A model generated the notes under the pieces. That model was not told where the DNA came from. It was given only the letters and a program-made list of their open reading frames with translations, and ran no database searches. 64,000 bases of DNA from Flaccisagitta enflata (Eukaryota > Chaetognatha > Sagittoidea > Aphragmophora): positions 75,082,001 to 75,146,000 of the forward strand of contig OZ231126.1 in the NCBI GenBank assembly GCA_965153355.1, in the 5' to 3' direction. The stretch's first letter is position 1, and each line of letters opens with the position of its first letter. Below are positions 22,018 through 33,915 of this stretch, piece by piece. Made by a program: the position numbers and the translations under genes.

Positions 22018-22466
22018 CCCAACAAAAAGGGTAGCAGTTGCTGCCCCTGACGCCCCATGAAATACGCCCCTGGTTGGATGGTATCTGTTTTATTTCTGAA
22101 AAAGAATTATAAACGACCGAATAATCTGTGAACGACGAGTAAAGTCTAAGTTTTAAAGTAAATTTATCTTTGTTATTAGTTAAGTCAATACTGATTTTGC
22201 ACTGATCCCCGCAAATTGTTCAAGATAAAGAGTTATGGTACAAGTCAAGGTAAATTAGGATTTTTATTTGAGAACTTCCATCCACCATCACATTTCAATT
22301 GATATACAATTTTGAGCATACAAAACGAGTCTTTTTAAACGCCTCATGCCTCACATTGACCAAAATGACTGGATTGACAAATCTATAAAACAAATTGAAT
22401 TCTTGACATAACCAGAGTTGGCAATTTCAAAGTTTTTTTTTCGAAATGATTAATCGGTATATTGGG

Positions 22467-22685
22467 CGATGTAGAACATAATAAAACATCGTTGCGATGT
22501 AGAACATAATAGAACATTGTTTCGACAATGTTGCATGAGTGCATGTGTGCATAATAAAACATCGTTGCGATGTAGAACAGGTCATGTAGAAAATAATAAA
22601 ACATCGTTGCAGTGTAGAACATAATAAAACATCGTTGCGACAACGTTGCATGAGTGTTTCAATACCATTGCAACAATGTTGCATC
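22467..22685. repeat. Minisatellite of ATCGTTGCGATGTAGAACATAA type
   Basis: Five or more imperfect units of gatgtagaacataataaaac plus atcgttgc, and two copies of gttgcatgagtg. No gene. Confidence 0.8.
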
Positions 22686-22689
22686 ATTT

Positions 22690-23410
22690 TTTCATCACAA
22701 TTATATCAACATTGCCTCAGTTCGCTTATTATCAGTCACCATTTTGACATCTTTGCGCTCTAATTTCATCTTAACCGCATCTCAGTTTGAAATCCAAGTT
22801 CGAGATTAAAACATCGCATTTTACATAACTCATAACATTAGTAATCTTTGATTGTAACTTTTGTAAGATATTTTGTGCATTCTAAATAGTATAGGCCTGT
22901 CCAACCCTATACTAATGAGGTATGCAGTCAAGCTGATAATTTTGTCAGGTAAGCCTTTGGTTTGTCAGTAAGTAATAAAGGATAGTTGTGAGCAAACCGG
23001 ATTAAACACCATTGAAAGCTTGCAAGGCTTTCATCCTTTGTATATTGGAGAATTCTGGCCTCCTTTTATAAGGGCGATGTTGTTTCAACTTTCATGAATC
23101 ACAATCCTCTTTCCAACGCGTATTGCAACGCTTATAGCAAATAGAATTTCAAGGCACAGCAGTAAAGTTATGATAACTTCTCAGGGCGCGACAAATTCCT
23201 TCCAGACTTCTCGTAACTTTTGAACCAGTTTTGCGTCACATTCATCAATGTAGGAGATCAGGTCATTTCCCAATTGCTGTATTGAGCAATGTGCACTTGT
23301 GCATGTGGAATTGGGTACATGTGAAATTGTTGTTTTGTTATGTAAGGGGTCAGAAAACAAGTTTATCTCATGTCTGATTTCATGTGCCAGTGCCACATTC
23401 AGTTACACTT
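22690..23410. other. Intronic or intergenic sequence, nothing recognised
   Basis: Moderate-complexity sequence within the large Piezo intron. No splice-bounded open frame or repeat structure was found. Confidence 0.4.
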
Positions 23411-23416
23411 GTTGTA

Positions 23417-23556
23417 ACTAGGGATGTGGAAGCGATTGACCGCTTCCAATTTGGAGGATGGGATAGCTACTAGTATTTGAACTGTAAATTGGAAGCGGAA
23501 GCGGAAGCGGAAGCGGTGGAAGCGGCTTGAAAATTGACCGCTTCCACATCCCTAGT
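23417..23556. mobile_element. Small inverted-repeat element (MITE)
   Basis: Ends actagggatgtggaagcg and cgcttccacatccctagt are inverted; ggaagc hexamers are tandem inside; flanks share ttgta/tgtaa. Confidence 0.8.
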
Positions 23557-23574
23557 TGTAACCCTATCCTACTT

Positions 23575-24970
23575 TTTGGGCAGCGGCCCTGGAGGGGCTG
23601 ATGACCTATGATTCCATACAGGGCAATTTTTTTTTCCTTCACATGTCCCCCCCGAGGCTTTAATCAGGCTTCTCAGGCCTAAGAGTAGCCCTCTCAGGCC
23701 TAAAATTGACCCTCCCAGGCCTCAGATATACAGTACCTTCCGAGCAAACCCGGCTAAAACTGGAGGATCAATTTTTGTTACTTTAATTTCATTTCCCAAA
23801 CTTTATTTTTTGTATCTCACTTTATTAAAAGATACTTAATTCCTTGAATATATCTAGCTCTTAAAAAAAATAACTTGTGAAATCAAAGTGCATGAAGACA
23901 TTAATATAGAGTGTTTTAACCCAGACCATTGGATTCAGCAGAAGATTTTACCTATCCTAGACTACAAGAACAGCTCAGTCAGACAATTATTTCAGATTTT
24001 ACAGCCATTTAAAGTTTTTGAGGACAATTGTCTCAAATCAATTTAGGACAATTGTCCTTAAAAACTTTAAACGGCCCTAAAATCTGAAATAATTGAGCTG
24101 TTCTTGTAGTTGACTGCTGAATTAATTGTTACAATATTAAGTTAAAGAAACTAATTAATTAAATTAAAAATTAAAGTAACAAAAATTAATCCTCCAGTTT
24201 TAGCCGGGTTTGCTTGGAAGGTACTGTACCATCTCAGGCCCCCCATAAGCCCTCTTGGGCCTCAAATTGACCCTCTCAAGCCTCAAATTGGCCATTTCAG
24301 GCATAAAATTAGCCATTTCAGACCCCAAAGGAGCCCGACCAGGCCTTAAATTGACCCCCAAGGCCTCAGATCAGGTCATTTCAGGTGTTCTAAACCTCAA
24401 ATCAGCATTCTCAGGCCTCAAGTTGACCCTCCCAAGCCCCTTGATAGCCATTTCAGGCTCAAACTAGCCATTTCAGACCACTAATAAGCCTTCAAGGCCT
24501 CAAACCAGGCAGCCTAGGCCTCAAATAAGCACTCTTGGGCCTCAAATAAGCCCTCCCAGACCATCACAAGCCTCAAATTTGCCAGCAAATGTCCCTAATA
24601 GCCTTCCTACGCCTCAAATTGACCCTCCAAGACCTTACTATAGCCATCCTTAGCCTAGAATAAGCCCTCTCAGACCTCGAATTGACCTTCTCATACGCCC
24701 TAGCTTCTCAAGCCCTCTCAGGCCTCAAATTGACCCTCCTAGATCTTGAAATAGTAATCCCAATCGTCAAAATAGCCGTCTCAGGCCCCAAATAGGTTAT
24801 CTCAGGCCTCAAATAGGCACTCACATGCATCTTTGTTACAATGAACAGACACAATCATTACCCGATATGGAATCATAGGTCATCAGTTCCTCCGAGGCCG
24901 CTGCCCCATTTCCAAAAAAAAATTGAAATTATCATAAAAATATATGGGGCATCGGGAACCGCTGACCATA
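23575..24970. mobile_element. Foldback element related to the one at 8385
   Basis: Left part gggcagcggccctggagggg...gacctatgattccatacagg is answered inversely by atatggaatcataggtcatc...gaggccgctgcccc and gcatcgggaaccgctgacca near 24900-24966. The interior is filled with CAGGCCTCAAATTGACCCTC-type units. A separate MITE is nested at 23731-24226. Confidence 0.7.
23731..24226. mobile_element. Nested TA-flanked hairpin MITE
   Basis: TA, then cagtaccttccgagcaaacc, and the inverse ggtttgcttggaaggtactg followed by TA. Almost the whole 496 bp folds on itself, with gacaattgtc near the centre. The ends fit Tc1/mariner-type non-autonomous elements. Confidence 0.85.
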
Positions 24971-25039
24971 TGACGGTTGAGCGACCTGTTGTTTTTTAAA
25001 ACATGTCCATTGGTTGGTCTGTCACATTCATGCATTTTA

Positions 25040-25450
25040 CTACGCGAATAAAAAAAAAAGCCGCACCCTTTTGTAGCTAAGTGAAAGAGACACAAGCAAC
25101 TAATTCAAATTTTTTTTGTTCAACTGATTTTAAAGATTTTTGAATTTTCTATCATTCTAGACCAATCCCAGGTCTGTATCTCAAACCGTTTAGGAGATAG
25201 AGCTTGCCAAAGTGAACCTGTATTCTGCAAAAATGCTCATTTTTCAATAGGATTGCAAAACTGAAAGTGGCAATGTTTTTATTCTTTTTTATGCCATTTC
25301 TAAACGAATAAAGCTAGAAAAACCAGATTGAAGCCAAATGAAAGATCTTTTTGAGATCTTCAAAATGGTCTAAGATTTTGTTTGATTATTTTGAAGTTTG
25401 ATATGATAAATTGCCATTTAAAAGTGCGGCTTTTTTTATGATTCGCGTAG
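25040..25450. mobile_element. TA-flanked MITE
   Basis: Inverted ends ctacgcgaataaaa...gccgcac and gtgcggctttttttatgatt...cgcgtag, each bordered by TA, about 411 bp. Confidence 0.75.
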
Positions 25451-25790
25451 TAGTCGATTTTTTGCTTTTCACTGCGCCTGCCCACCCACCCACAAGGGAC
25501 TATTAGGTTGATGCAGTTTGATATCAAATATGCTTGGTGATAAATGCAATTTATGTTTGAGGAGTGAGACACTAGTTAGTATTTGTGGTAGCTGAACAAT
25601 TAATTTTCTCATGCATCAAAAAGATCGGAGCATAAACAAAGATTAAATGGGCTTTTACATTATCTATTTAACAAGTGAATTGAAGCAAAGTCTTTGTCCC
25701 CTAAAAAATAGTCAATTAAACAATGGCAAAAGATAGATTTAAAGTTCCTCATGATTACGATATAAATCTAGAAAAAACAAAAATTCAAGG

Positions 25791-25938
25791 GACCGCGGAC
25801 AAGGGACTCTATAAGAGGCTTTGTCTGTCCGTCCGTCCGTCGGTTTGTCCGTCACGCTCGAGTTGTCACGCTCAAGTTGAAAATGATCACAAAAAGTGTG
25901 AAAACGCGACTGGTTTTGGCCGTGTATACGGCCTTGTT
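25791..25938 (+). mobile_element. Dispersed palindrome-ended element, short copy
   Basis: Starts gaccgcggacaagggactct, contains tataagaggctttgtctgtc and the cacgctcgagttg core, and ends aaaacgcgactggttttggc...gccttgttc. Confidence 0.7.
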
Positions 25939-25954
25939 CTAAAGATGCTTGTTT

Positions 25955-25955
<1 letters not shown>

Positions 25956-26027
<72 letters not shown>
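25956..26027. repeat. (GT)n microsatellite
   Basis: About 70 bp of pure GT lying about 20 bp beyond the stop codon of the minus-strand SR-rich gene, that is in its 3' UTR or flank. Confidence 0.97.
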
Positions 26028-26030
<3 letters not shown>

Positions 26031-26047
26031 TTTGTTTTGTTTAAGCT

Positions 26048-29000
26048 TCAAGTTTTTGCAACTGATGCACTGTCCTTAGAATCATTTTCAATTGTACTTG
26101 TGCTTGTTGTTGTTATTGTCGCATTTGATGTAGCTGCAACAGTGGTGACAGAGCTTGTACTTGTGGCACTAGAGTCAACAGAAGTTGATTTTGATATTGA
26201 TACATCGTCCTGTGCTGTTTTTGTTATTTGGCCTTTGGAAACAGATGCATTATTTTGCGATGGTTTTGATGCTGTTGTTGGTTGCCCAACTAGTGGTTTA
26301 TCTATTTTTTTGTTTCTGTCAACACTGGTTGTCATTCCGTTTCCATCCATCATATCTTGTTTGGATGGTTCTGCCATTCTGCTACCAATTCCTATGCCTC
26401 CTCGTGACATACCCCATGGCCCTCCTCCTACGACCGTCCCTCTTCCCCTGACAATGGGGAAAGTGGTTGGACCCCTCATTCTGAGAGGGGATGAAGATCT
26501 CATATCATTGCCACCAGGAAAACGACGCATCCGAGTCTGTTGATGAAGCTGCTGTTGCATTTGTTGCTGGATTCCCATCCTATTTGGAACGTTCCTGTGA
26601 ACCCCTGCCAATGCATTACCCCTGCTGGGACTTGGACCCAAGATTCCCGTGTTATGGCCCATTCTAGGGTTCATATGACGCTGCATGTGCTGGAAGACAT
26701 TCATAGTTTGATTAAACCCTCTCATAAAGTTCATGGCAGGGTTGTTATGAGAGATGTTGTTGTTTACATTGTTACTACTGTTAGAGTTGTTACTACTGTT
26801 GGAGTTGTTACTACTGTTGGAGTTGATACTACTGCTGGAGTTTCCATTGTTATCCTTTGCCTTAGAACTGACATTGTCAGAGCCACAGGCACCTGCGGAT
26901 GTGATCAAATTTTTACCAGTCAAGTTGCTGGTGGTTGTACTGCTGCTATTGTCTCTGTTGCCTTTATCAACAGGGTCAGTATTTGTCTGAATTGTGCTAC
27001 TACCACTGCTGTTACCACTATTATTAGCGTCCATGTCAGCATTTGTATTAGTAGTAGTGGGGCTTGTCATGTTAGCTTCGTTTGCCCTGGTACAGCTTTT
27101 GTTCAAATCTTTCTGGACACCCGGTTCTTTGTTTGCTATATTGCCTCTCTTGTTATCAATAGTTGGAATGTTGCTGAGACTACTTTCATTAACTCCACCA
27201 TCATTTCCATTGGCTATAAGCAAATTAAAGTATTCTGGTGGTACCTCAGGGGGTGGCAGGGATTTTTCGGGTCCTACAACCACTGCTTTAGTGGTTGGGT
27301 TTATAAAATGAAAGTTTTTGGATGAAACAGGACTGTCAACTCTGATATTTTTACAAGTTCCCTCTAGTTCCCCATCAATACTTTGAAAATTGTTTCCACT
27401 ATCTCTATGCTGGTTGCTGTTTTGTATGCTGTCAGTAGAATCACTTGCAGTGATGGCTTCGGTATCTCGGCTTCCCCTTGGCCCCCTTGTTACTATGACA
27501 TTGATTTTTTCAGCTGAAACTTCATTCCTAGACTCCTTCCTACTCTCTTCACAAGCAGTTTCACCAATCTTCTTTACGCCTGACAGACGATACACAGCAG
27601 GTCTAGTACCAATGGTTGTAATCTTATGTTGCACTTGATCATTGTCTACGATTTCTCCTTCCTCCTGTTCAGAACTTGGTGACCGATAACTTTGTTGTAA
27701 GCTACCTAAAATGGTTCCAACTCCCACAACATTATTTTGGTCCTGGTTTGAGGATTTCTCAGTTCCCTTGCTTTGCTCAATTGGATATCCTGCTTTGGTA
27801 ACTGATGCAGTTTGCATTGAGGCTGTCAGTGTTGTGACTGTTGCAGTTGCACATGTTGCAGTGGGAGTCATTGTAGTATTGAGTCTCACTCTTATCTTAG
27901 GTTGAATGTCCTTATCAGTCAGAGCTCTTGGTTTATAATTGCTGAAATCATTGTCTTTTTGCTTTTGCAATATGTCTCGCTTTAGCTTCTCTCTTTCTTT
28001 GTTGTCTTTTCTTAGTCTGTTCCTCAGTAGATTTTCCTTCTTTAACCGATCCTTTGCCTCATCAGCTTCAATGTTTTTTATGCTACCCAGCGTTGTTTTC
28101 CTCAATCTTGCTTCATAAGATTCTCGTTCATTTCTGACTGCATCATCAGAAGAGTCTGATGAGTATGAGGATGAGGAAGGAGATCGGGACCGACGTCTGT
28201 CATTGTTATTATTTATGTATACCTTTCTTTTTTGTGATCTGGATCTCGATCTAGACCTTGACCTAGATCTGGACCCAGATCTGGACCTAGATCTGCTTCT
28301 TGATCTTGAGAAGTGCCTTTGGCCTTTATTCCCCTTCCCACCAAAACTACCACTTCTGTCCTGAAAATATTTAGGACTTCTGGACCTGGACCTTGATAAA
28401 GACCTGGTTCTTGATCTGGTCCTAGATCTAGTCCTTGAAATTTGACCGACACCACGTTGCCTTCCAGATTGCCGCTGTGGTTGTAGTCTTTCCTTTGATT
28501 TAGGTGAAGGAGGTTTTGGTGAACTCCCAATTCTTGAAGGAGGAGGTCTCATTCCTATCAAGGGTGGTTTGGTGGAGGTAGTTAGTGAGGCCGTGGAAGG
28601 AACCTGATTCTTTTGTACTTTGCCAGTCTTTAGCACTGGAGATTCCACATTTGCCCCATCCCATCTGCTGCCTTTTCGATTCTTTTGCAATCTATCTGTC
28701 TCTTGGGTTTGATTGGGTTTGCTTTGACCACCCTTGAACTTTTCTTGTTGAGTGGGAGAAGTTTTTTGCTTATCACTGTGGATTTTTTGTTGGTTGGCTT
28801 GATTATCTAAGGGGAGGCGATTTGGTGGAGGACCCTCAATTATCTTTTTGCTATTTCCACTCAACTCTCTTCTTCTTCGAAGTTCTTCTTCCTCTTGCAG
28901 CTTTCTTTTTTTCTCAAAGGGACTTTGACAGTCTGGAATTCTCAGTTTTCCATCTCTATCAGGGTATTGACTAAGACTTTTGAGATCAAAGTTAGAAATT

Positions 29001-30766
29001 GGATTCAATTTTGATTCTTCAACAATAAAAACATCATGCTCTTGTTCTTCATCTTTCTGAAATTTTTTCTTGCCATCATTTTTTTTACCAGTTGAGTTTT
29101 TACTTTCCAAGCTCTCTGCACGTCTTTTCCCTTCCACTGAGTCAGTCTGCTGTCCCCTCCTTTCCCTACCCTCTTCTGCTTCTCCGCCTCCACCATTACC
29201 ACCATCAAATCCTTCTTCTCTACCACTCCATACTCTTTCTCTTCCAATCTCTTCACTGCAAGTTTTCTCCAGACTTACTGAGTTTCTGCAGTTATTTTTC
29301 CCATTTTCAACGCTCCTTGATCTTCGTTCGGCGCTGCCTGTTTCGTCGCGGCTCTGCCTCATCTCTGCTGACCTTTCCCTGCTACCCTTGCTACCACCAC
29401 CGCCGCTGCTGCCTGCTCTTGGTGATAGATTGACCCGCAATTTCTGTTTGTCACGCTGCCCTGTTCGTTCTTTGGATGGCGATCTGGACATGGAGTTGTC
29501 ACTTTTGTTTCTAGACCCAGCAGAGTTTCCTCTTGGTGGTGGTGGTGTTCGCGGTGGCGGTGGTGTTCGGGGCCCCCTGGGGTTGTTATTCATCTTCATG
29601 AATTCCTCAGGTGGTCGAGTGTTGAACTGCTTTCTGGTCACGTATCTGGCTGGTGGATGAAATTGCCTTATGGGCTTTGGGCAGTCATCATCGCTTCTGT
29701 CCTGATCATCATCATCGTTGTCTCCCATCTGCATCATCTCCCTCTCATTCTCCACCTGTCGCATCAACATCCGCTGTTCCCTCTCAAACTGTCGCTGTTG
29801 ATGTTGCTGCTGATTTTGATGTTGCTGTTGTTGTTGATCAAATTGATTTCGCTCAAAATTGTTCCTCTGCATCATGTTGTTGAAGTTGTTATTGTTACCA
29901 AAGTTGTCACCAAACATAAAATCGTTATTGTTGTTTTGTAGGTTAATGTTGTTGTGATTATTATTGTTGAAATTATTGTTGTTGTTGTTGTTGTTATTCC
30001 AAGTGGCTCTGAATCTGTTTGGATGTATGATTCTATTGATCCTATTTTGATAGAATCTCTGCGCGGGGGTGACTGAGCCCGCTCTTTGCATGTTTCTCTG
30101 ATGCATTCTCTCCATCCTTCGTTCTCTTAGCAAATCCTCATTTTTCGATTTGGATCTTTTAGATGATGATGAAGAAGAAGTTGTAGTTTTGCCTTCACTT
30201 TTGTCCTTGCCACTCTTTTTGTCCCCTTTTGTCCCCTTCTTTCCCTCATTTTCCTTTTCTTTTTTCCCCTCCTTTTCTTTCGTCGTCGTCTTCTTCTTCT
30301 TCTCAGCGGCTTCTGCGCTTTCCTTCTTCTTCTTCTTTATGGCTTCGACATCTTCCTTTGAAAGCCCCAACGCTTCGTCAGTCACCTGCGTCTCGAGGCT
30401 CTTTTCGCAGTCATCGACGTCGGCCTGCACTTCCTTCTCCGCATACAGCAAATTCTTCCTCTTGGCAGCCTGAATATCTCCAAAATTGGCCTGAGTTCCG
30501 ACGCCCGTTTCGAACAGCTCCGGCTCGACCTGAGTCTCCTGCGTGCGGCTAAATTCGGTTTTGTCAACCTGAATTTGTTGATCTTTGAGCACTTGAACAA
30601 GAGATGCTTGGATGGCTTTGTCGAGAATCGGCTTCTGGATGGACACCTGCAATTGCTTGTCAACGGTGATGCTCGTCAGAGAAGAAGTCTTTAGAGGGAA
30701 TTGGCATAAGTCGGCTCGGGTCTCCAAGTCGAGTTTGACGGTTTTCAGGTATTCTTGAATCACCTC
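26048..30766 (-). CDS. SR/Asn/Gln-rich nuclear-type protein, exon 2 (C-terminal 1572 residues)
   Basis: Minus-strand acceptor ttcattcatatcag precedes a 4.7-kb open exon that starts EVIQEYLKTVKLDLETRADL and ends with a stop at 26048. In order it has: an N-terminal unbiased segment of about 150 residues; Lys/Glu-rich and Ser-rich stretches; an Asn-rich and Gln-rich tract (plus 29800-30000); Arg/Ser/Pro-rich sequence; and a classical RS domain (plus about 28220-28440, runs of RSRSRS). A charged coiled-coil-like stretch with ESYEARLRKTTLGSIKNIEA, a QEEGEIVD motif and an Asn/Ser tract follow. It closes with an Arg/Gly/Met-rich tail (FPIVRGRGTVVGGGPWGMSR). RS domains and EEGEI motifs occur in nuclear pre-mRNA processing and RNA-surveillance proteins, so a nuclear RNA role is inferred. 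No RRM, zinc finger or kinase domain was seen and the family was not identified. Confidence 0.85.
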   Translation of the reverse strand, partial: EVIQEYLKTVKLDLETRADLCQFPLKTSSLTSITVDKQLQVSIQKPILDKAIQASLVQVLKDQQIQVDKTEFSRTQETQVEPELFETGVGTQANFGDIQAAKRKNLLYAEKEVQADVDDCEKSLETQVTDEALGLSKEDVEAIKKKKKESAEAAEKKKKTTTKEKEGKKEKENEGKKGTKGDKKSGKDKSEGKTTTSSSSSSKRSKSKNEDLLRERRMERMHQRNMQRAGSVTPAQRFYQNRINRIIHPNRFRATWNNNNNNNNNFNNNNHNNINLQNNNNDFMFGDNFGNNNNFNNMMQRNNFERNQFDQQQQQHQNQQQHQQRQFEREQRMLMRQVENEREMMQMGDNDDDDQDRSDDDCPKPIRQFHPPARYVTRKQFNTRPPEEFMKMNNNPRGPRTPPPPRTPPPPRGNSAGSRNKSDNSMSRSPSKERTGQRDKQKLRVNLSPRAGSSGGGGSKGSRERSAEMRQSRDETGSAERRSRSVENGKNNCRNSVSLEKTCSEEIGRERVWSGREEGFDGGNGGGGEAEEGRERRGQQTDSVEGKRRAESLESKNSTGKKNDGKKKFQKDEEQEHDVFIVEESKLNPISNFDLKSLSQYPDRDGKLRIPDCQSPFEKKRKLQEEEELRRRRELSGNSKKIIEGPPPNRLPLDNQANQQKIHSDKQKTSPTQQEKFKGGQSKPNQTQETDRLQKNRKGSRWDGANVESPVLKTGKVQKNQVPSTASLTTSTKPPLIGMRPPPSRIGSSPKPPSPKSKERLQPQRQSGRQRGVGQISRTRSRTRSRTRSLSRSRSRSPKYFQDRSGSFGGKGNKGQRHFSRSRSRSRSRSGSRSRSRSRSRSRSQKRKVYINNNNDRRRSRSPSSSSYSSDSSDDAVRNERESYEARLRKTTLGSIKNIEADEAKDRLKKENLLRNRLRKDNKEREKLKRDILQKQKDNDFSNYKPRALTDKDIQPKIRVRLNTTMTPTATCATATVTTLTASMQTASVTKAGYPIEQSKGTEKSSNQDQNNVVGVGTILGSLQQSYRSPSSEQEEGEIVDNDQVQHKITTIGTRPAVYRLSGVKKIGETACEESRKESRNEVSAEKINVIVTRGPRGSRDTEAITASDSTDSIQNSNQHRDSGNNFQSIDGELEGTCKNIRVDSPVSSKNFHFINPTTKAVVVGPEKSLPPPEVPPEYFNLLIANGNDGGVNESSLSNIPTIDNKRGNIANKEPGVQKDLNKSCTRANEANMTSPTTTNTNADMDANNSGNSSGSSTIQTNTDPVDKGNRDNSSSTTTSNLTGKNLITSAGACGSDNVSSKAKDNNGNSSSSINSNSSNNSNSSNNSNSSNNVNNNISHNNPAMNFMRGFNQTMNVFQHMQRHMNPRMGHNTGILGPSPSRGNALAGVHRNVPNRMGIQQQMQQQLHQQTRMRRFPGGNDMRSSSPLRMRGPTTFPIVRGRGTVVGGGPWGMSRGGIGIGSRMAEPSKQDMMDGNGMTTSVDRNKKIDKPLVGQPTTASKPSQNNASVSKGQITKTAQDDVSISKSTSVDSSATSTSSVTTVAATSNATITTTSTSTIENDSKDSASVAKT

Positions 30767-31259
30767 CTGATATGAATGAATACAAAAAACATAGAATGTC
30801 AAAAAATTTAAATGAAATGTCATCTGGCAAGTTGTTCCTGCAGAAAATGCTTAGTAATGTTTTTGCAAATTGGATGTGATAATGTACCATCTCTTTGCTA
30901 ACTATTTATAGCACAGCATATGCAGCGGTGGGAGGCATTTTGCTGAATCAGTTACCAGAGCAGCAACAACAGACACATTGGTACCGAAAGCGAGATTATT
31001 ATCCACCACAACCGTTGTACCTATTAGAACGATTTGGAAACTAATGACAGCAACAACAACAGCAACAACAAAAACGATAACAACAACGAAAACAAATACA
31101 ACAACTACACCATCATCAATATATACAATAACAACGACAACGACTACGTCAACGACAACGACAACAGTTTCCAAAAAAAAAAAACAAACAAAAAACAAAC
31201 ACACAAAAAAAAAATGGCGAATGGAATTTTGAAACAACAACTCCAGGCGCTGGATTTCA

Positions 31260-31572
31260 AACAAGGCCAACACCTATATGTCGCGTGCGGGACATATATA
31301 ACTCAAGATGACTTAAAATGACTCCAGATGACTTGAAATGACTCAAGATGGCTTGAAATGACTTAAAAAGACTAAAAATGACTTAAAATGATGTTATTGA
31401 CTTGAGTGACTCAATGTAGGGTAATATGACTAAAAATGACTTAGAATGACTAAGAATGACTTAGAATAACTTAAAATGACTAAAATGACTTAAAGTATAT
31501 TAAAGAAATAAAGTGTGACGGACCGACGGACGGACCAACAAAGCGGGGTGTAGAGTCGCGTAGCACGCAACT
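31260..31572 (-). mobile_element. Dispersed palindrome-ended element with GTCATTTTAA repeats
   Basis: Minus orientation. Right end aacaaggccaacacctatatgtcgcgtgc, then gacttaaaatgactc decamers, then gacggacc and gtgtagagtcgcgtagcacg. Same subtype as 10793-11145. Confidence 0.75.
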
Positions 31573-31654
31573 GAAAAAGGTCAATGACTGGTTGAAACAG
31601 GCATTCTTAGCCAGTACCTTTTCAGATTCCCGTTGGTTCGAAGAAATGAATTTC

Positions 31655-31888
31655 TAGTCACGTGCTACGCGACTCTACACCCCGCTTTGTCGGTATGTCC
31701 GTCCGTCCGTCAGTTTGTTTGTTGGTCCGTCCGTCGGTCTGTTCGTTGGTCTGTCCGTCCATTACATTACTTTTTTTGTTTTTTTGCGGTCTTTGGCCTT
31801 ACTGCTCCTGTCCAAATGATCAAGTTACTTCAAATACAGCCCCTGCCCACCCGCACGCGACAGGGGTAGCTGTGTATCCGGCCTTGTT
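31655..31888 (+). mobile_element. Dispersed palindrome-ended element, full copy
   Basis: Left end agtcacgtgctacgcgactc, standard core, right end cccgcacgcgacaggggtag...ccggccttg. Confidence 0.85.
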
Positions 31889-32223
31889 CAAGAAAAGACT
31901 TGATATTCCAAATATATTTTATGGTTCCGATTCAGGATGATGCAGCATCTCGCCTCATACACCAATATGTCTATTCAGTATATGAGCTATCTAGTATTTC
32001 AAAGTCATTTGAAAGCCATTTGAAAGCCTATTTGAAACTCATACAATTGTTCTTATTAATGTGTTAGGAACCGCGGAGGGACTCACGCATGAACTTATGG
32101 ACGGACAGACGAAGCTCTCCCTGACGGAAAAGCTGGAATTTATAATTTTTCCAGTCAACGAAAGCCGACTTTATTGGTATTTTGCACCAATAAAGGCGCT
32201 AAAGCAAAAGAGTCGCATATGTA

Positions 32224-32224
<1 letters not shown>

Positions 32225-32292
<68 letters not shown>
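32225..32292. repeat. (CT)n microsatellite
   Basis: About 65 bp of CT. Confidence 0.95.
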
Positions 32293-32296
<4 letters not shown>

Positions 32297-32346
32297 TCAT
32301 TGTTTCTTTCAATCTTTGATTTTTTGACAAAGAAATAACTAATAAG

Positions 32347-32498
32347 CAAGGCCGGATACACAACAAGACAGTCGCGGATGGTCGGGCATAGGCCGTAATG
32401 CGAAAACTGCTCGCAACCCAAAAATATCCGGTACGGACGGACGGACGGACCAACCAACATGGCAAGGTGAAGATTCGCGAGTCCGCGAGTCCGCGACT
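32347..32498 (-). mobile_element. Dispersed palindrome-ended element, GTCCGCGAC subtype
   Basis: Minus orientation; caaggccggatacacaacaa at one end and gcgagtccgcgactaaa at the other. Confidence 0.8.
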
Positions 32499-32507
32499 AA
32501 AAACTTT

Positions 32508-32707
32508 TTATTCGTGTGCTACGCGACTCAACACCCTGCTTTGTCCGTCTGTCTGTCAGTTGGTTGGTCGGTCGGTCCGCATTTTACTTTTTTGGCCTTT
32601 TGAGTGTTTTGAGCTCACTGCCCCTGCCCAAATGCCCCGTTGACCATATAAATCACTGCCCCTGCCCAACTGCACGCGACTCGGGTAGCCGTGTTTCCGG
32701 CTGTTTT
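32508..32707 (+). mobile_element. Dispersed palindrome-ended element
   Basis: Starts ttcgtgtgctacgcgactca, has the usual core, and ends actgcacgcgactcgggtag...ccggctg. It is the second of three elements in series between 32347 and 32855. Confidence 0.8.
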
Positions 32708-32708
32708 T

Positions 32709-32855
32709 AGTCGAGAACACGCGACTCTAACCCTTGCCATGTCGGTCGGTCAGTTGGTCCGTCGGTCACAAATATTTTTGAATTGCGAGCTATTTTTTCA
32801 TTGCGGCCCCTGCCAAACCATCCGCGACTGTCGTGCTGTGTATCCGGCCTTGTTT
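32709..32855 (+). mobile_element. Dispersed palindrome-ended element, short copy
   Basis: Starts agtcgagaacacgcgactct and ends accatccgcgactgtcgtgc...ccggccttgttt. Confidence 0.8.
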
Positions 32856-32859
32856 ATTC

Positions 32860-33600
32860 ATGGATACGTACTTCAATACACCTTTTTTTACAAATTCTTA
32901 TCAGTATTTTTTTGGCCTGAAAGCATAACCACCAACGCGACGACTATTGGGTCGTCGTTATTTTGTCCAAAAATGAGGAAAAAATCTTATGTCCTTTTCT
33001 ATAAACATATCTACTAACTTAAGGTTTTGATATTATGTCAAATGGAACAATATCCCCTACTATACCCAAACTGAAAAATGTGGAAGAGGGCCTTGTAAGC
33101 CCTCACTGACTATTTACTGCGCGCATCGCTCCTAGTTTTTCCATTAGCACAACCAATTTAGCAAACATCCAATCTGAGTCTAACCCAAAACACTAATGCT
33201 TAGCAAAAATCGATAAGGGCAAATGATCGTAACCTGTTAAACCAAAATTGTACATATCACTCAAGGACAACATTGTTAAAAAACCATACCCTTAAAGGAT
33301 CGAGTTGAGGTCATGCTTAATGCGAGATTCTAATCCAAGGTACTGAGTAGTATGACAAGTGGGACAATAGCCCTCACTATGTTGTGTTATGTTATTCATA
33401 ACTTTTGAGAATGCCTGGTTTGCTCAAATTTGATAGCGCTCATTGTGAAAGCTACCAATTAAGGCGGCTATCCCCCACCGTAAAACAAGTCGTAAATGGG
33501 GGTCTTTTTTTCCAGTGTATGTTTTTCTGTGTGCATATTTCTTGCTGTTTGGTTGACTGCCTGTCTGTTTTTGTTATTCAGTTTCTGTTTCTCTGTGTCT
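32860..33600. other. No feature recognised
   Basis: Intronic sequence of the SR-rich gene and of Piezo, with no splice-bounded open frame or repeat found. Confidence 0.4.
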
Positions 33601-33695
33601 CTTTTTCCCTTTCTGTCCTTGTCTCTGTTTCTGTCTATGTGTGTGTGTGTATGTGTGTGTGATGGGTGTGTGTGTAAGTATATGTAAATCTCTCT

Positions 33696-33816
33696 CTGTC
33701 TTTTTTTTTTTTTTTTTTTCGCTCTCGGTCTCTGTCTCTTTCTCTCTCTCTCTTTCTCTCTCTCTCTCTGTCTCTCTGTCTCTCTCTCTCTCTCTGTCTC
33801 TCTCTGTCTCTCTCTG

Positions 33817-33911
<95 letters not shown>
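33696..33911. repeat. Poly-T and (CT)n microsatellite
   Basis: T-tract followed by CT/CTGT dinucleotides; GT repeats lie just upstream (33640-33675). Confidence 0.95.
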
Positions 33912-33915
<4 letters not shown>
